NCBI RefSeq assembly: GCF_000420145.1
Contig: NZ_ATUJ01000020.1
Location: 1-37,488, forward strand
From: Paracoccus zeaxanthinifaciens ATCC 21588
GTDB taxonomy: Bacteria > Pseudomonadota > Alphaproteobacteria > Rhodobacterales > Rhodobacteraceae
Length of the DNA: 37,488 nt
Reading direction: 5' to 3'
Every line of letters begins with the position of its first letter. Positions within the stretch are counted from its first letter, which is position 1. The translations under genes were made by a program, and so were the position numbers. The notes under the pieces are model-generated. The model worked only from the letters and a program-made list of their open reading frames with translations. It was not told the DNA's origin and made no database searches. Below, piece after piece: positions 8,939 to 16,877 of this stretch.

Positions 8939-9679
8939 TCAAAGCGCCTGCCGGGCGCGCGCGGTCGAGAATAGATACCCGTCGAAGGACGGATCGTCGG
9001 GATCGGACAATTGCATCAGCGTCGCGCTGACATTGCCGATATGGTCGCTCATGGCCTTGCGGGCGCGCTGGCTGTCGCGGGCGCGCAGGGCGTCCAGGAT
9101 CTCCTGGTGGTCGTCCAGCCAGCGGCTGCGATAGGCGTGGTCGAAGATGCGGCTGTGCAGCTGCGCCCACATCCGGCTGCCCCGGCGGCGTTCCCACAGA
9201 TCGGCGACCGTGCTGACCAGCACGCCGTTCTGCGTGGCCTCGGCGATCAGCAGGTGAAAGCGCTGGTCGCCCGAGTAATCGTCGCTGCCGGCCTCGATAT
9301 TGCGGCGTTCCTGGTCCAGCGCATCGCGCATGGCGGTGATGTCGGCCTTGGTCACGGTGGCGGCGGCAAGGCCCGCGACGGCGCTTTCGATCACCATCCG
9401 CGCCTCCAGCAGCTCGAACGGGCCGATATCGTCGACGGCCACGGTCGTGCCCGAGGCCTGCTCCATCAGGTAGATGCCCGATCCCTGGCGGACCTGCACC
9501 AGCCCCTCGACCTCCAGCATGATGATCGCGTCGCGCACTAGGCTGCGCCCCACGTCAAGCCGCAGCGCGATCTGGCGTTCGGTCAGCAGGCGGTCGCCCG
9601 GGCGCAGCCCCTCGGCCCGGATCAGGTCGCGCAATTCGGCGGCGACATCCTGGTAGCGGCGTTGCTGCGATCCGCTCAT
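8939..9679 (-). CDS. GntR/FadR-family regulator, UxuR/ExuR-like
   Basis: A 246-residue repressor. The N-terminal winged helix (residues about 8-75) contains [20 protein letters not shown] and [19 protein letters not shown], closely resembling the hexuronate regulators UxuR and ExuR. The C-terminal FCD effector domain (about 90-225) carries the metal-binding acidic and His residues ([14 protein letters not shown]). It would sense a uronate intermediate such as fructuronate or mannonate and control the divergent operons starting at 12457-12663. Its start overlaps the uidA stop in an ATGA, so the two are translationally coupled. Two TGGT-NN-ACCA-type boxes in the 12537-12567 region fit the known UxuR operator form (TTGGT-AT-ACCAA). 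The effector is inferred. Confidence 0.92.
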   Translation of the reverse strand: MSGSQQRRYQDVAAELRDLIRAEGLRPGDRLLTERQIALRLDVGRSLVRDAIIMLEVEGLVQVRQGSGIYLMEQASGTTVAVDDIGPFELLEARMVIESAVAGLAAATVTKADITAMRDALDQERRNIEAGSDDYSGDQRFHLLIAEATQNGVLVSTVADLWERRRGSRMWAQLHSRIFDHAYRSRWLDDHQEILDALRARDSQRARKAMSDHIGNVSATLMQLSDPDDPSFDGYLFSTARARQAL

Positions 9680-11460
9680 GCCTTGCCCTCGGCCCGGCGG
9701 GAATAGAAATCGGCAAGGATGCCGAAGGCCTGCTTGCGCGTGGTCTTGTCGGCGGCGATCAGCCCCTTGCGGTTCCAGCCGCGCTGGAAGATACCCTGCC
9801 GCCGCTCGGTCCGGAAATCATAGAGGATCCAGGGCGACATCCCCTTGACGTAATCCAGCTTGGACAGCGTGGCGATCTGCTTGCGATAGATCTCGGCCTG
9901 GTAGGCCTCGGAGAACAGACCGGTCTTCGGCCCCTGCGGCGTGATGTCGGCATCGGCGCCGGTCTCGGAGATCACCACGGGGCGGTCGGGGTCGGAATTG
10001 CGGCCGATCTTTTCCAGATCGTCGAAGTCCTCGTCGTACCAGCCGTAATATTCGTTGATCCCGATGATATCGAGATGCTCGGCCAGCCTGTCCTCGATCT
10101 TCAGCGTGTTGTGGTTGATCAGGCAGGCCGCCGCGATCAGGCGGGTCGGGTCCATCCTGCGGGCCAGCGCCGCAAGGTCGGACATGAAGTCCAGCCGCGC
10201 GTCGGTATCGGGGTTCTCGTTGCCCACCGACCAGATGACGACCGATGCGCGGTTGCGGTCGCGGCGGACCAGTTCGGCCAGCTGGTTGCGTGCATCGGCC
10301 TGCGTGGCCGGATTGGCAAAGTCGATCGCCCAATAGACCGGGATCTCTGCCCAGATCAGGATGCCGCGTTCATCCGCCATGCGCGAGGCATCCTCGTGAT
10401 GGGGATAATGCGCCAGCCGCATGAAGTTGCAGTTCAGCGCCTTGGCGTGGTCGAAGCGGCGGGTCAGGTCGGCGTGGTTCGTGACCTTGCCCAGCTTCTC
10501 GTCATCCTCGTGCACCGCGATGCCGCGCAGCCAGATCGGGCTGCCGTTCAGCAGGATCTCGGTCCCGCGGCGTTCGATCTGGCGGAAACCCACGCGGTCG
10601 GTCACCCGGTCGGGGCCCGCGGTCAGTTCGACATCGTACAGATGCGGGTCGTCGGTGGACCACAGATGCGGTTCGGCCGGGATCTCGACCACGGCGCGGC
10701 CATCCGTCAGCGGGATCGTCCGGTCGATCAGGCCGTCGATGCGCAGATGCGCCTCGGTCGCGCCCTCGACCTCGATCTCGGCGCGGATCAGGTCGTAGCG
10801 ACCCGGCGCCAGAGTCACGAACAGGTCGCGGATGACGGTGCGCGGGGTTTGGTACAGCGACACCTCGCGGTAGATGCCGCCATAGTTGAACCAGTCGGTG
10901 TTCTGCATCGGCAGGCGGTCGGGGCGGCGGCGGTTGTCCACGAACAGCATCAACCAGTTGCGGCCCTCGCGGACGTGATCCGTCAGTTCGACGAAGAACG
11001 GGGTCGAGGCCCCCAGGTGGTTGCCCAGGTATTCGCCGTTCAGGAACACCTTGCAGTCATAGCTGGCGGCCCCGACGCGCAGGAACAGCCGACCGTCGGG
11101 ATCGGGTTCGATATCCAGCGGGCGCGTGTACCACGACCCGCCCTCGAAGAAGTACCAGCGGTCCTGAAGCATCTGCCAGTTGGACGGGACGGGCACGGTC
11201 TCGCCCATATGGGGGTCGTAATCCCAGGGCTCGATCCGGTCGGCGGGATCGCCGGGCTGCATGGCGAACCATTTCTGGCGCAGCCCAGTATCCAGCAGGT
11301 CGACGCAGAAGTTCCAGTCCCCGTCCAGCGACCGCGCCTTGCGCCCGCCGGTGAAGATCATGCCCTGCGCCGTCAGATCGCGCCGGTCGAAGGCGCGATC
11401 ATAGGCTTCGTCATGCAGGGCCGCCAAGGCGTTTTCGGCCAGATCCGAACGTTCGAGCAT
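9676..11460 (-). CDS. uidA: Beta-glucuronidase, glycoside hydrolase family 2
   Basis: UidA (594 residues) hydrolyses beta-D-glucuronides to glucuronate plus an aglycone. The order is sugar-binding jelly roll (about 40-205), immunoglobulin-like domain (about 206-300) and TIM barrel (about 301-590). The acid/base is E415 in SVGNEN and the nucleophile is E499 in VVISETGAD. N563 and K565 in WNRKG form the NxK motif that binds the glucuronate carboxylate and separates glucuronidases from galactosidases. There is no signal peptide, so the enzyme is cytoplasmic and its substrate must be imported intact. It lies 15 bases downstream of the TRAP binding-protein gene and overlaps the gntR start. That context supports a dedicated glucuronide-import operon. 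Confidence 0.95.
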   Translation of the reverse strand: MLERSDLAENALAALHDEAYDRAFDRRDLTAQGMIFTGGRKARSLDGDWNFCVDLLDTGLRQKWFAMQPGDPADRIEPWDYDPHMGETVPVPSNWQMLQDRWYFFEGGSWYTRPLDIEPDPDGRLFLRVGAASYDCKVFLNGEYLGNHLGASTPFFVELTDHVREGRNWLMLFVDNRRRPDRLPMQNTDWFNYGGIYREVSLYQTPRTVIRDLFVTLAPGRYDLIRAEIEVEGATEAHLRIDGLIDRTIPLTDGRAVVEIPAEPHLWSTDDPHLYDVELTAGPDRVTDRVGFRQIERRGTEILLNGSPIWLRGIAVHEDDEKLGKVTNHADLTRRFDHAKALNCNFMRLAHYPHHEDASRMADERGILIWAEIPVYWAIDFANPATQADARNQLAELVRRDRNRASVVIWSVGNENPDTDARLDFMSDLAALARRMDPTRLIAAACLINHNTLKIEDRLAEHLDIIGINEYYGWYDEDFDDLEKIGRNSDPDRPVVISETGADADITPQGPKTGLFSEAYQAEIYRKQIATLSKLDYVKGMSPWILYDFRTERRQGIFQRGWNRKGLIAADKTTRKQAFGILADFYSRRAEGKA

Positions 11461-11475
11461 GGCGTCCCCGTCCCC

Positions 11476-12456
11476 TTACTGCGCCGAGGCGCGGATCTGT
11501 TCGATCAGACCGGCCAGTTCGGGATTGGCCTCTTCGGCCTCCTGGTACATCGGCTGCACGGCCTCGATGAAGGGGGCCTTGTCCACCTCGTGGATTTCCA
11601 CGCCCATCTCGGCCTGCGCCTCTTCGATGGCGGCGTCGGATGCCAGCTTCCAGGCTTCGGTATGCGACAGCATCGAGTTGTGCGCGGCGGTGGCCAGGGC
11701 CTCCTGCTCCTCGGCGCTCAGCCCGTCCCATGCGCAGTTCGAGATGAACACGACCGAGGGGATCAGCGTGTGCTCGTCCAGCGAGAAGTGCTTGGCGACC
11801 TCGCCGTGGCGGGCGGTGGTCAGCGCGGTCGGGTTGTTCTCGGCCCCGTCCACGACGCCCTGCTGCAGCGCGGAATACAGCTCGCCCCAGCCGATGGGGG
11901 TGGGGTTGCCGCCCAGCAGTTCGACCATGCGCACCGCCGAGGGGCTGGGCTGGACGCGGATCTTCATGCCCTCCAGGTCGGCGGGCGAATTGATCGCCTT
12001 GTTGGTATAGAAGGACCGCGCGCCCTCGGTATAATACGCCAGCCCGCGGATGCCGTTCTCGATGCCGGAATCAAGGATCTGCTTGCCGATATCGCCCGCG
12101 ATCACCTGGTTGAAGTGATCCTCGCTTGCGAACATGTAGGGCAGGTTGAAGACGGCATAGGACGGCACGAAGGCCTCCAGTTCCGCCGCGTTCGACCGCG
12201 CCATGTCCAGCGAGCAGTTCTGCACCTGCTCGGTGGATTCGCGCTGGGTGCCCAGCTGGCCGTTGGCATAGATGCGGATCTTCAGATCGCCGCCGGTGGC
12301 CTCCTCGACCTCGTCGGCCATCTTCTGCATCGACAGGTGGACGGGGTGATCCTCGGGGTTGTTGTGGTTCAGGCGCAGCGTCTTGGCCTGCGCGGCGGCG
12401 GTCATGGTCAGCAGTGCAAGCGCGGTGCCCGCGGCAAGCTTGGTCGCGATCTTCAT
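11476..12456 (-). CDS. dctP: TRAP transporter substrate-binding protein (DctP family)
   Basis: A 326-residue periplasmic binding protein. It has a typical Sec signal peptide (MKIATKLAAGTALALLTM, cleavage after AQA). The mature DctP fold follows, with the substrate-contacting Arg in MKIRVQPSPSAVRM and the family block GWGELYSALQQGVVDGAENN. The start at 12456 is preceded by GGGAGGG; the frame is open further upstream, but that extension runs through the promoter. The gene heads the minus arm with uidA, gntR and uxuA, while its membrane partners dctQ and dctM begin the opposite arm. The ligand is predicted to be a glucuronide or aldobiouronate because every downstream enzyme handles glucuronate. 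Confidence 0.94.
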   Translation of the reverse strand: MKIATKLAAGTALALLTMTAAAQAKTLRLNHNNPEDHPVHLSMQKMADEVEEATGGDLKIRIYANGQLGTQRESTEQVQNCSLDMARSNAAELEAFVPSYAVFNLPYMFASEDHFNQVIAGDIGKQILDSGIENGIRGLAYYTEGARSFYTNKAINSPADLEGMKIRVQPSPSAVRMVELLGGNPTPIGWGELYSALQQGVVDGAENNPTALTTARHGEVAKHFSLDEHTLIPSVVFISNCAWDGLSAEEQEALATAAHNSMLSHTEAWKLASDAAIEEAQAEMGVEIHEVDKAPFIEAVQPMYQEAEEANPELAGLIEQIRASAQ

Positions 12457-12513
12457 CCCTATCCCTCCCGATAAGATGCGTGGCGGCCAAGCCGCCGGAA
12501 ATCTGGTGCCGCG

Positions 12514-12543
12514 ATTTGATCCGCCAATCCGCGTTCTTGTCAA
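12514..12543 (-). promoter_or_regulatory. Putative sigma-70 promoter for dctP-uidA-gntR-uxuA
   Basis: On the minus strand, a perfect TTGACA (-35) at 12543-12538 is followed after 18 bases by TCAAAT (-10) at 12519-12514. Transcription would start near 12507 and leave a leader of about 50 bases. The -35 element overlaps the weaker of the two GntR-type operator boxes, so repressor binding would block polymerase directly. Confidence 0.55.
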
Positions 12544-12571
12544 CCAGTTTGATAAATTGGTTGACCACTTT
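12537..12571. promoter_or_regulatory. Two GntR (UxuR-like) operator boxes between the divergent operons
   Basis: AAATTGGTTGACCACTTT at 12554-12571 contains the palindrome TGGT-TG-ACCA and matches the UxuR/ExuR pattern (AAATTGGT-NN-ACCAATTT) with one mismatch in the right arm. A second box, TTGT-CA-ACCA at 12537-12546, has one mismatch. The centres are 21 bases apart, two turns of the helix, so two dimers would bind on the same face. The position between dctP and dctQ suits joint control of both arms by the gntR product encoded in the minus arm. Confidence 0.7.
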
Positions 12572-12627
12572 GACCCGGGGCGTCATCTTCCCGTCAAATC
12601 AGGAACCCTGCGGGAGGAGCGCGCAGC

Positions 12628-12666
12628 ATGACCTACGGAACCCTTCGCCACCCGAGGCCGGCATGA
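12628..12666 (+). CDS. 12-codon upstream leader ORF coupled to dctQ
   Basis: ATG at 12628 follows a strong GGGAGGAG ribosome-binding site (12612-12619) with an 8-base gap. It opens a 12-codon frame (MTYGTLRHPRPA) whose TGA stop overlaps the dctQ ATG in an ATGA (12663-12666). The dctQ start itself has only a weak GAGG in front of it. Translation of the permease genes is therefore likely to be coupled to this leader. It may be a genuine regulatory leader peptide or simply a coupling device. No homologue is recognised. Confidence 0.5.
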   Translation: MTYGTLRHPRPA

Positions 12667-13190
12667 GGCGGGCCGCGGACATGCTGCTGCGTGGCGGCAT
12701 CATCACGGCCTTCGCGGTGCTGCTGGCCTGTGTCAGCTGGCAGGTGATCAGCCGCTATGTGCTGGGGACGCCCTCGACCGTCACGGACGAGCTGGCGCGC
12801 TTCATCTTCATGTGGCTGGCGCTGGTCGGCGGGGCCTTCACCTACGGGCAGGGGCGCCACCTGGCGATCGACTTCCTGCCCATGTCCGTCGAGGGGCGCA
12901 AGCGCCAGGCGACCGAGGCCGCCATCACCCTGCTGATCGCCGCCTTCGCGGTGATCGTGATGATCTGGGGCGGATCGCAGCTGGTCGCGAAGACGCTGGC
13001 ATCAGGGCAGATCTCGCCCGCGCTGCGCCTGCCGATGGGTTGGGTCTATGGCGCGGTGCCGGTCGCGGGGGCGATCGTCACGGCCTATGCGGCGGGCAAC
13101 CTGCTGCGCATCGCGCAGGGCGAACAGATCCTGAAGCCCGCCGATGAAATCTCGGTCGAGATGGCCGAACCCGAGGAGAGCAAGCGATGA
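12663..13190 (+). CDS. dctQ: TRAP transporter small permease (DctQ family)
   Basis: A 175-residue inner-membrane protein with four predicted hydrophobic segments, near residues 8-30, 45-65, 85-105 and 130-150. The segment SRYVLGTPSTVTDELARFIFMWLALVGGAF is represented by the DctQ signature around residues 30-60. It pairs with DctM to form the sodium-driven TRAP permease fed by the DctP protein encoded divergently. The ATG at 12663 overlaps the stop of the 12-codon leader, and the frame upstream of it runs through the control region, so longer starts are rejected. Its stop overlaps the dctM start by 4 bases. Confidence 0.93.
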   Translation: MRRAADMLLRGGIITAFAVLLACVSWQVISRYVLGTPSTVTDELARFIFMWLALVGGAFTYGQGRHLAIDFLPMSVEGRKRQATEAAITLLIAAFAVIVMIWGGSQLVAKTLASGQISPALRLPMGWVYGAVPVAGAIVTAYAAGNLLRIAQGEQILKPADEISVEMAEPEESKR

Positions 13191-14488
13191 ATTCCGCCGC
13201 AATCGTCCTGTTCGGCAGCTTTGCCGCGATGATGGTGCTGGGCGTGCCCATCGCCTTTTCCATCGGCATTTCCGCCGCGCTGACCTTCCTGCTGTTCATG
13301 TCGCTGGACCAGACGATCTTCATCGTGGCCCAGCAGATGGTGTCGGGGCTGGACAGCTTCACCCTGCTGGCGATCCCGTTCTTCATCCTTGCGGGCAACA
13401 TCATGAACCGCGGCGGCATCGCCCTGCGCCTGATCGAGTTCGCCAAGGTCCTCGGCGGTCGCCTGCCGGGCGCGCTGGCGCATTGCAACGTCATCGCGAA
13501 CATGATGTTCGGCGCGATCTCGGGCTCGGCGGTCGCATCGGCCGCGGCCGTGGGCGGCGTCATGGCGCCGCTGCAGCGCAAGGAGGGCTACGATCCGGCC
13601 TATTCGGCGGCGGTCAACATCGCCTCCAGCCCGACGGGCCTGCTGATCCCGCCCTCGACCACGCTGATCGTCTTCTCGCTGATCACCGGGGGGACCTCGA
13701 TCTCGGCGCTGTTCGTGGCGGGTTACCTGCCGGGCATCCTGCTGGGCCTGTCGCTGATGGTCGTCGCGGGCATCATCGCCAAGAAGCGCGGATACCCGCT
13801 GGCCCCGCGCCCCAGCATGGCCGAGGTCCGTCACCGCACGCTGGACGCGATCCTGCCGCTGGGGCTGATCGTGGTCATCATGGGCGGCATCATCGCGGGC
13901 ATCTTCACCGCGACCGAGGCATCCGCCGTCGCGGTCCTCTATTCGCTGTTCCTGGCGCTGGTGTGGTACCGGGAACTGAAGCTGTCGGACCTGCCGCGCA
14001 TCTTCCTGGAAAGCGCGATCACCACGACCATCGTGCTGCTGATGATCGGGACATCCATCGCGATGTCGCGGGCCATGGCCTACGGCGACATTCCCTTCGC
14101 GCTGTCGGACTGGCTGCTGGCGCTGTCGGACAATCCGATCGTGATCCTGCTGATCATCAACGCGGCGCTGCTGGTCGTCGGCACCTTCATGGACATGACC
14201 CCCGCGCTGCTGATCTTCACGCCGATCTTCTATCCGGTGGTGCAGGATCTGGGCATGGACCCGGTCCATTTCGGCATCATGATGACGCTGAACCTGTCCA
14301 TCGGCATCTGCACGCCGCCGGTGGGGTCGGCGCTGTTCGTCGGCTGCTCGGTCGCGGGCGTGCCGATCCAGCGGGTGATCCGCCCGATGCTGCCGCTCTA
14401 TGCCGCGATGATCGTCCTTCTGCTGGCGGTGACCTTCATCCCCGAAATCAGCCTGACGCTGCCGCGCTGGCTTGTAAGCTACGGTTAA
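13187..14488 (+). CDS. dctM: TRAP transporter large permease (DctM family)
   Basis: A 433-residue integral membrane protein with about a dozen hydrophobic segments. It carries the DctM hallmarks: AIPFFILAGNIMNRGG, MFGAISGSAVASAAAVGGVM, and ASSPTGLLIPPSTTLIVFS with its re-entrant Pro pair. The C-terminal GMDPVHFGIMMTLNLSIG and TPPVGSALFVG blocks are also present. It forms the sodium-coupled transport core with DctQ. It overlaps dctQ by an ATGA and ends 4 bases before the GH31 gene, so transport and hydrolysis are one transcription unit. Confidence 0.95.
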   Translation: MNSAAIVLFGSFAAMMVLGVPIAFSIGISAALTFLLFMSLDQTIFIVAQQMVSGLDSFTLLAIPFFILAGNIMNRGGIALRLIEFAKVLGGRLPGALAHCNVIANMMFGAISGSAVASAAAVGGVMAPLQRKEGYDPAYSAAVNIASSPTGLLIPPSTTLIVFSLITGGTSISALFVAGYLPGILLGLSLMVVAGIIAKKRGYPLAPRPSMAEVRHRTLDAILPLGLIVVIMGGIIAGIFTATEASAVAVLYSLFLALVWYRELKLSDLPRIFLESAITTTIVLLMIGTSIAMSRAMAYGDIPFALSDWLLALSDNPIVILLIINAALLVVGTFMDMTPALLIFTPIFYPVVQDLGMDPVHFGIMMTLNLSIGICTPPVGSALFVGCSVAGVPIQRVIRPMLPLYAAMIVLLLAVTFIPEISLTLPRWLVSYG

Positions 14489-14492
14489 GATC

Positions 14493-16877
14493 ATGAAGAC
14501 CCTCAAGGACTGGACCCTGCAGGGGCGCGACGGCGCCTGTGTCACCCTGCTGACCGATGGCGGCCGCCGGATGCGCATCGCCGTGCTGGACCGCGACCTG
14601 ATCCGCGTGTCGCTGACGGGGCAGGACGGCTGGCGGCTGGACCGAAGCTGGTCGGTGGCCCCCGATGGCGACGTGCCGTTCGAGGGACGTTCGCGCGACG
14701 ATCTGTCGGGCTTTGCCTGCCCCGATTTCGACCTGTCGGACACGGAGCTGGGGCTGGTGATCGACACCGGCACGCTGCGGCTGCAGGTGCTGCGCCCGCT
14801 GCAACTGGTCTGGCAGGCGAAGGTCGGGGACGAGTGGCGCGTATTCGCCGCCGACCGCACGACCGGTGCCTACATGGCCGGTGTCCGCGACCATGCCCAC
14901 AGCCATTTCCTGCGCCGCAACGCGGGCGAGCTGGTCTATGGCCTGGGCGAGAAGTCGGGCGACCTGGAACGCTCGGGTCGCCGGTTCGAGATGCGCAACC
15001 TCGACGCGATGGGCTATGACGCCGAACGCACCGATCCGCTGTACAAGCACATCCCCGTCACGCTGACCCGCACGCCGGATGCGGGGTCGTTCTCGGTCTT
15101 CTACGACAACCTTGCCTGCTGCTGGTTCGATCTGGGGAACGAGCTGGACAACTACCACGCCCCCTATCGCGCCTATCGGGCCGAGGACGGGGACCTGGAT
15201 TATTACATGGCCTGGTCGCCCGATCTGGCGGGGCTGACGCGCAGGCAGGCATGGCTGACGGGCGGCACCGCCTTCATGCCGCGTTGGGCGCTTGGATATT
15301 CCGGGTCGACCATGAGCTATACCGACGCGCCGGACGCGCAGGCGCAGGTGCAGGGGTTCCTCGACCGGATCACCGAGCACGCGCTGCCCTGCGACAGCTT
15401 CCAGATGTCGTCGGGCTATACCTCGATCGGGCCGAAGCGCTATGTCTTCAACTGGAACACCGACAAGTTCCCCGACATCGACGCGATGACCGCGCGCTTC
15501 GCGGATGCGGACCTGCACCTGATCGCCAACATCAAGCCCTGCATGCTGCACGATCACCCGCGTTATGCCGAAGCTGCCTCGGCGGGCCTGTTCATCCGCG
15601 ACAGCGAGGCCGACCGCCCCGAGATCTCGGTCTTCTGGGACGACGAGGGGTCGCATCTGGACTTCACCAACCCCGCGACCATCGACTGGTGGAAATCCAA
15701 CGTGACCACCCAGCTGCTGGAGCACGGCATCGGGTCCACCTGGAACGACAACAACGAATACGAGATCTGGGACCGCGCCGCGCAATGCCACGGCTTCGGC
15801 GACCCGATCGACGTCGCGCTGATCCGCCCGCTGCAGCCTGTGCTGATGACGCGGGCCTCGCGCGATGCCCAGGCCGAACATGCGCCGCATCTGCGCCCTT
15901 ACCTGATCAGCCGTTCGGGCGCGCCGGGGATCCAGCGCTACGCCCAGACCTGGACGGGCGACAACCGCACCGACTGGAAGACGCTGCGCTACAACAACCG
16001 CATGGGGCTGGGCCTGTCCATGTCGGGGATCTTCAACATCGGCCATGACGTGGGTGGCTTCTCGGGGCCGCGCCCGGGGCCGGAACTGTTCCTGCGTTGG
16101 GTCCAGAACGGCATCTTCCATCCGCGCTTCACCATCCACAGCTGGAACGACGACGCGACCGTCAACGAGCCCTGGATGTATCCCGAGATCCTGCCCCATA
16201 TCCGCGCGGCGCTGGCGCTGCGGGGGCAGCTGCTCCCCTATCTGTACACGCTGACATGGCAGGCCGCGCAGGACCACCAGCCGATCCTGCGCCCGACCGT
16301 GGCCGAGTTCGAGGCCGATCCCGCCTGCCGCGCGGAATGCGACGAGTTCATGCTGGGCCGCGACCTGCTGGTCGCCACCGTGATCGAGGAAGGCGCCGCG
16401 ACCCGCAGCCTGTACCTGCCTGACAATGGCAGCGGCTGGTGGGATTTCCACACCGGAACGTTCCACACGGGCGGCCGGGTGATCGAACAGCCCGTCGATC
16501 TGGGCAGCATGCCGCTGTTCGTGCGTGCCGGTGCCGCGCTGCCCCTGTCCCGGGGCTGCGCCCGCGCCAAGCCGGAGGCCGACACGACCCGCCGCATCGC
16601 GCTGTTCCCCGCGCCGGGCGATTTCAGCGACCGGACGATGCTGTACGAGGATGACGGCGTCTCGGCCGACGCGCTGGCGGGCAACAACTGCCGCCTGCTG
16701 ATCGAGACCCGCGCCGATGCGGATGTGATCGACGTGACGATCACCGCCCGCGGCCCGTTCCGTCCCTTCTGGCCCGCGCTGGACCTGTCGTTGCCCGATG
16801 CCGAAACCCGCCCCCTGCGCGTGAACGGCCAGCCCGTCACCCGCATCGCGTTCGAGGATATCCCCCATGCAGATTGA
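14493..16877 (+). CDS. Glycoside hydrolase family 31 enzyme (alpha-glycosidase type)
   Basis: A 794-residue GH31 enzyme. After an N-terminal beta-sandwich (about 1-230), the TIM barrel contains the nucleophile D419 in WNDNNEYEIW and the acid/base D490 in TWTGDNRTDWK, followed by C-terminal beta domains. GH31 members cleave alpha-glucosides, alpha-xylosides, sulfoquinovosides and related sugars. The nucleophile motif WNDNNE departs from the common WNDMNE, and I cannot assign a specificity. There is no signal peptide. Its place between a TRAP permease and uxuB suggests it acts on the imported uronate-containing oligosaccharide, freeing a neutral sugar or an alpha-linked uronate. It starts 4 bases after dctM and overlaps uxuB by 11 bases. 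Confidence 0.9.
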   Translation: MKTLKDWTLQGRDGACVTLLTDGGRRMRIAVLDRDLIRVSLTGQDGWRLDRSWSVAPDGDVPFEGRSRDDLSGFACPDFDLSDTELGLVIDTGTLRLQVLRPLQLVWQAKVGDEWRVFAADRTTGAYMAGVRDHAHSHFLRRNAGELVYGLGEKSGDLERSGRRFEMRNLDAMGYDAERTDPLYKHIPVTLTRTPDAGSFSVFYDNLACCWFDLGNELDNYHAPYRAYRAEDGDLDYYMAWSPDLAGLTRRQAWLTGGTAFMPRWALGYSGSTMSYTDAPDAQAQVQGFLDRITEHALPCDSFQMSSGYTSIGPKRYVFNWNTDKFPDIDAMTARFADADLHLIANIKPCMLHDHPRYAEAASAGLFIRDSEADRPEISVFWDDEGSHLDFTNPATIDWWKSNVTTQLLEHGIGSTWNDNNEYEIWDRAAQCHGFGDPIDVALIRPLQPVLMTRASRDAQAEHAPHLRPYLISRSGAPGIQRYAQTWTGDNRTDWKTLRYNNRMGLGLSMSGIFNIGHDVGGFSGPRPGPELFLRWVQNGIFHPRFTIHSWNDDATVNEPWMYPEILPHIRAALALRGQLLPYLYTLTWQAAQDHQPILRPTVAEFEADPACRAECDEFMLGRDLLVATVIEEGAATRSLYLPDNGSGWWDFHTGTFHTGGRVIEQPVDLGSMPLFVRAGAALPLSRGCARAKPEADTTRRIALFPAPGDFSDRTMLYEDDGVSADALAGNNCRLLIETRADADVIDVTITARGPFRPFWPALDLSLPDAETRPLRVNGQPVTRIAFEDIPHAD

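Noticed and set aside
13085..14860. 591-codon minus-strand frame rich in Arg, Asp, Gln and His
   Set aside because: It is antisense to dctM and the start of GH31; the repetitive charged composition mirrors hydrophobic codons of the membrane protein.
14448..16868. 806-codon minus-strand frame opposite GH31
   Set aside because: It is a shadow of the GH31 gene; composition is low-complexity and no domain is recognisable.
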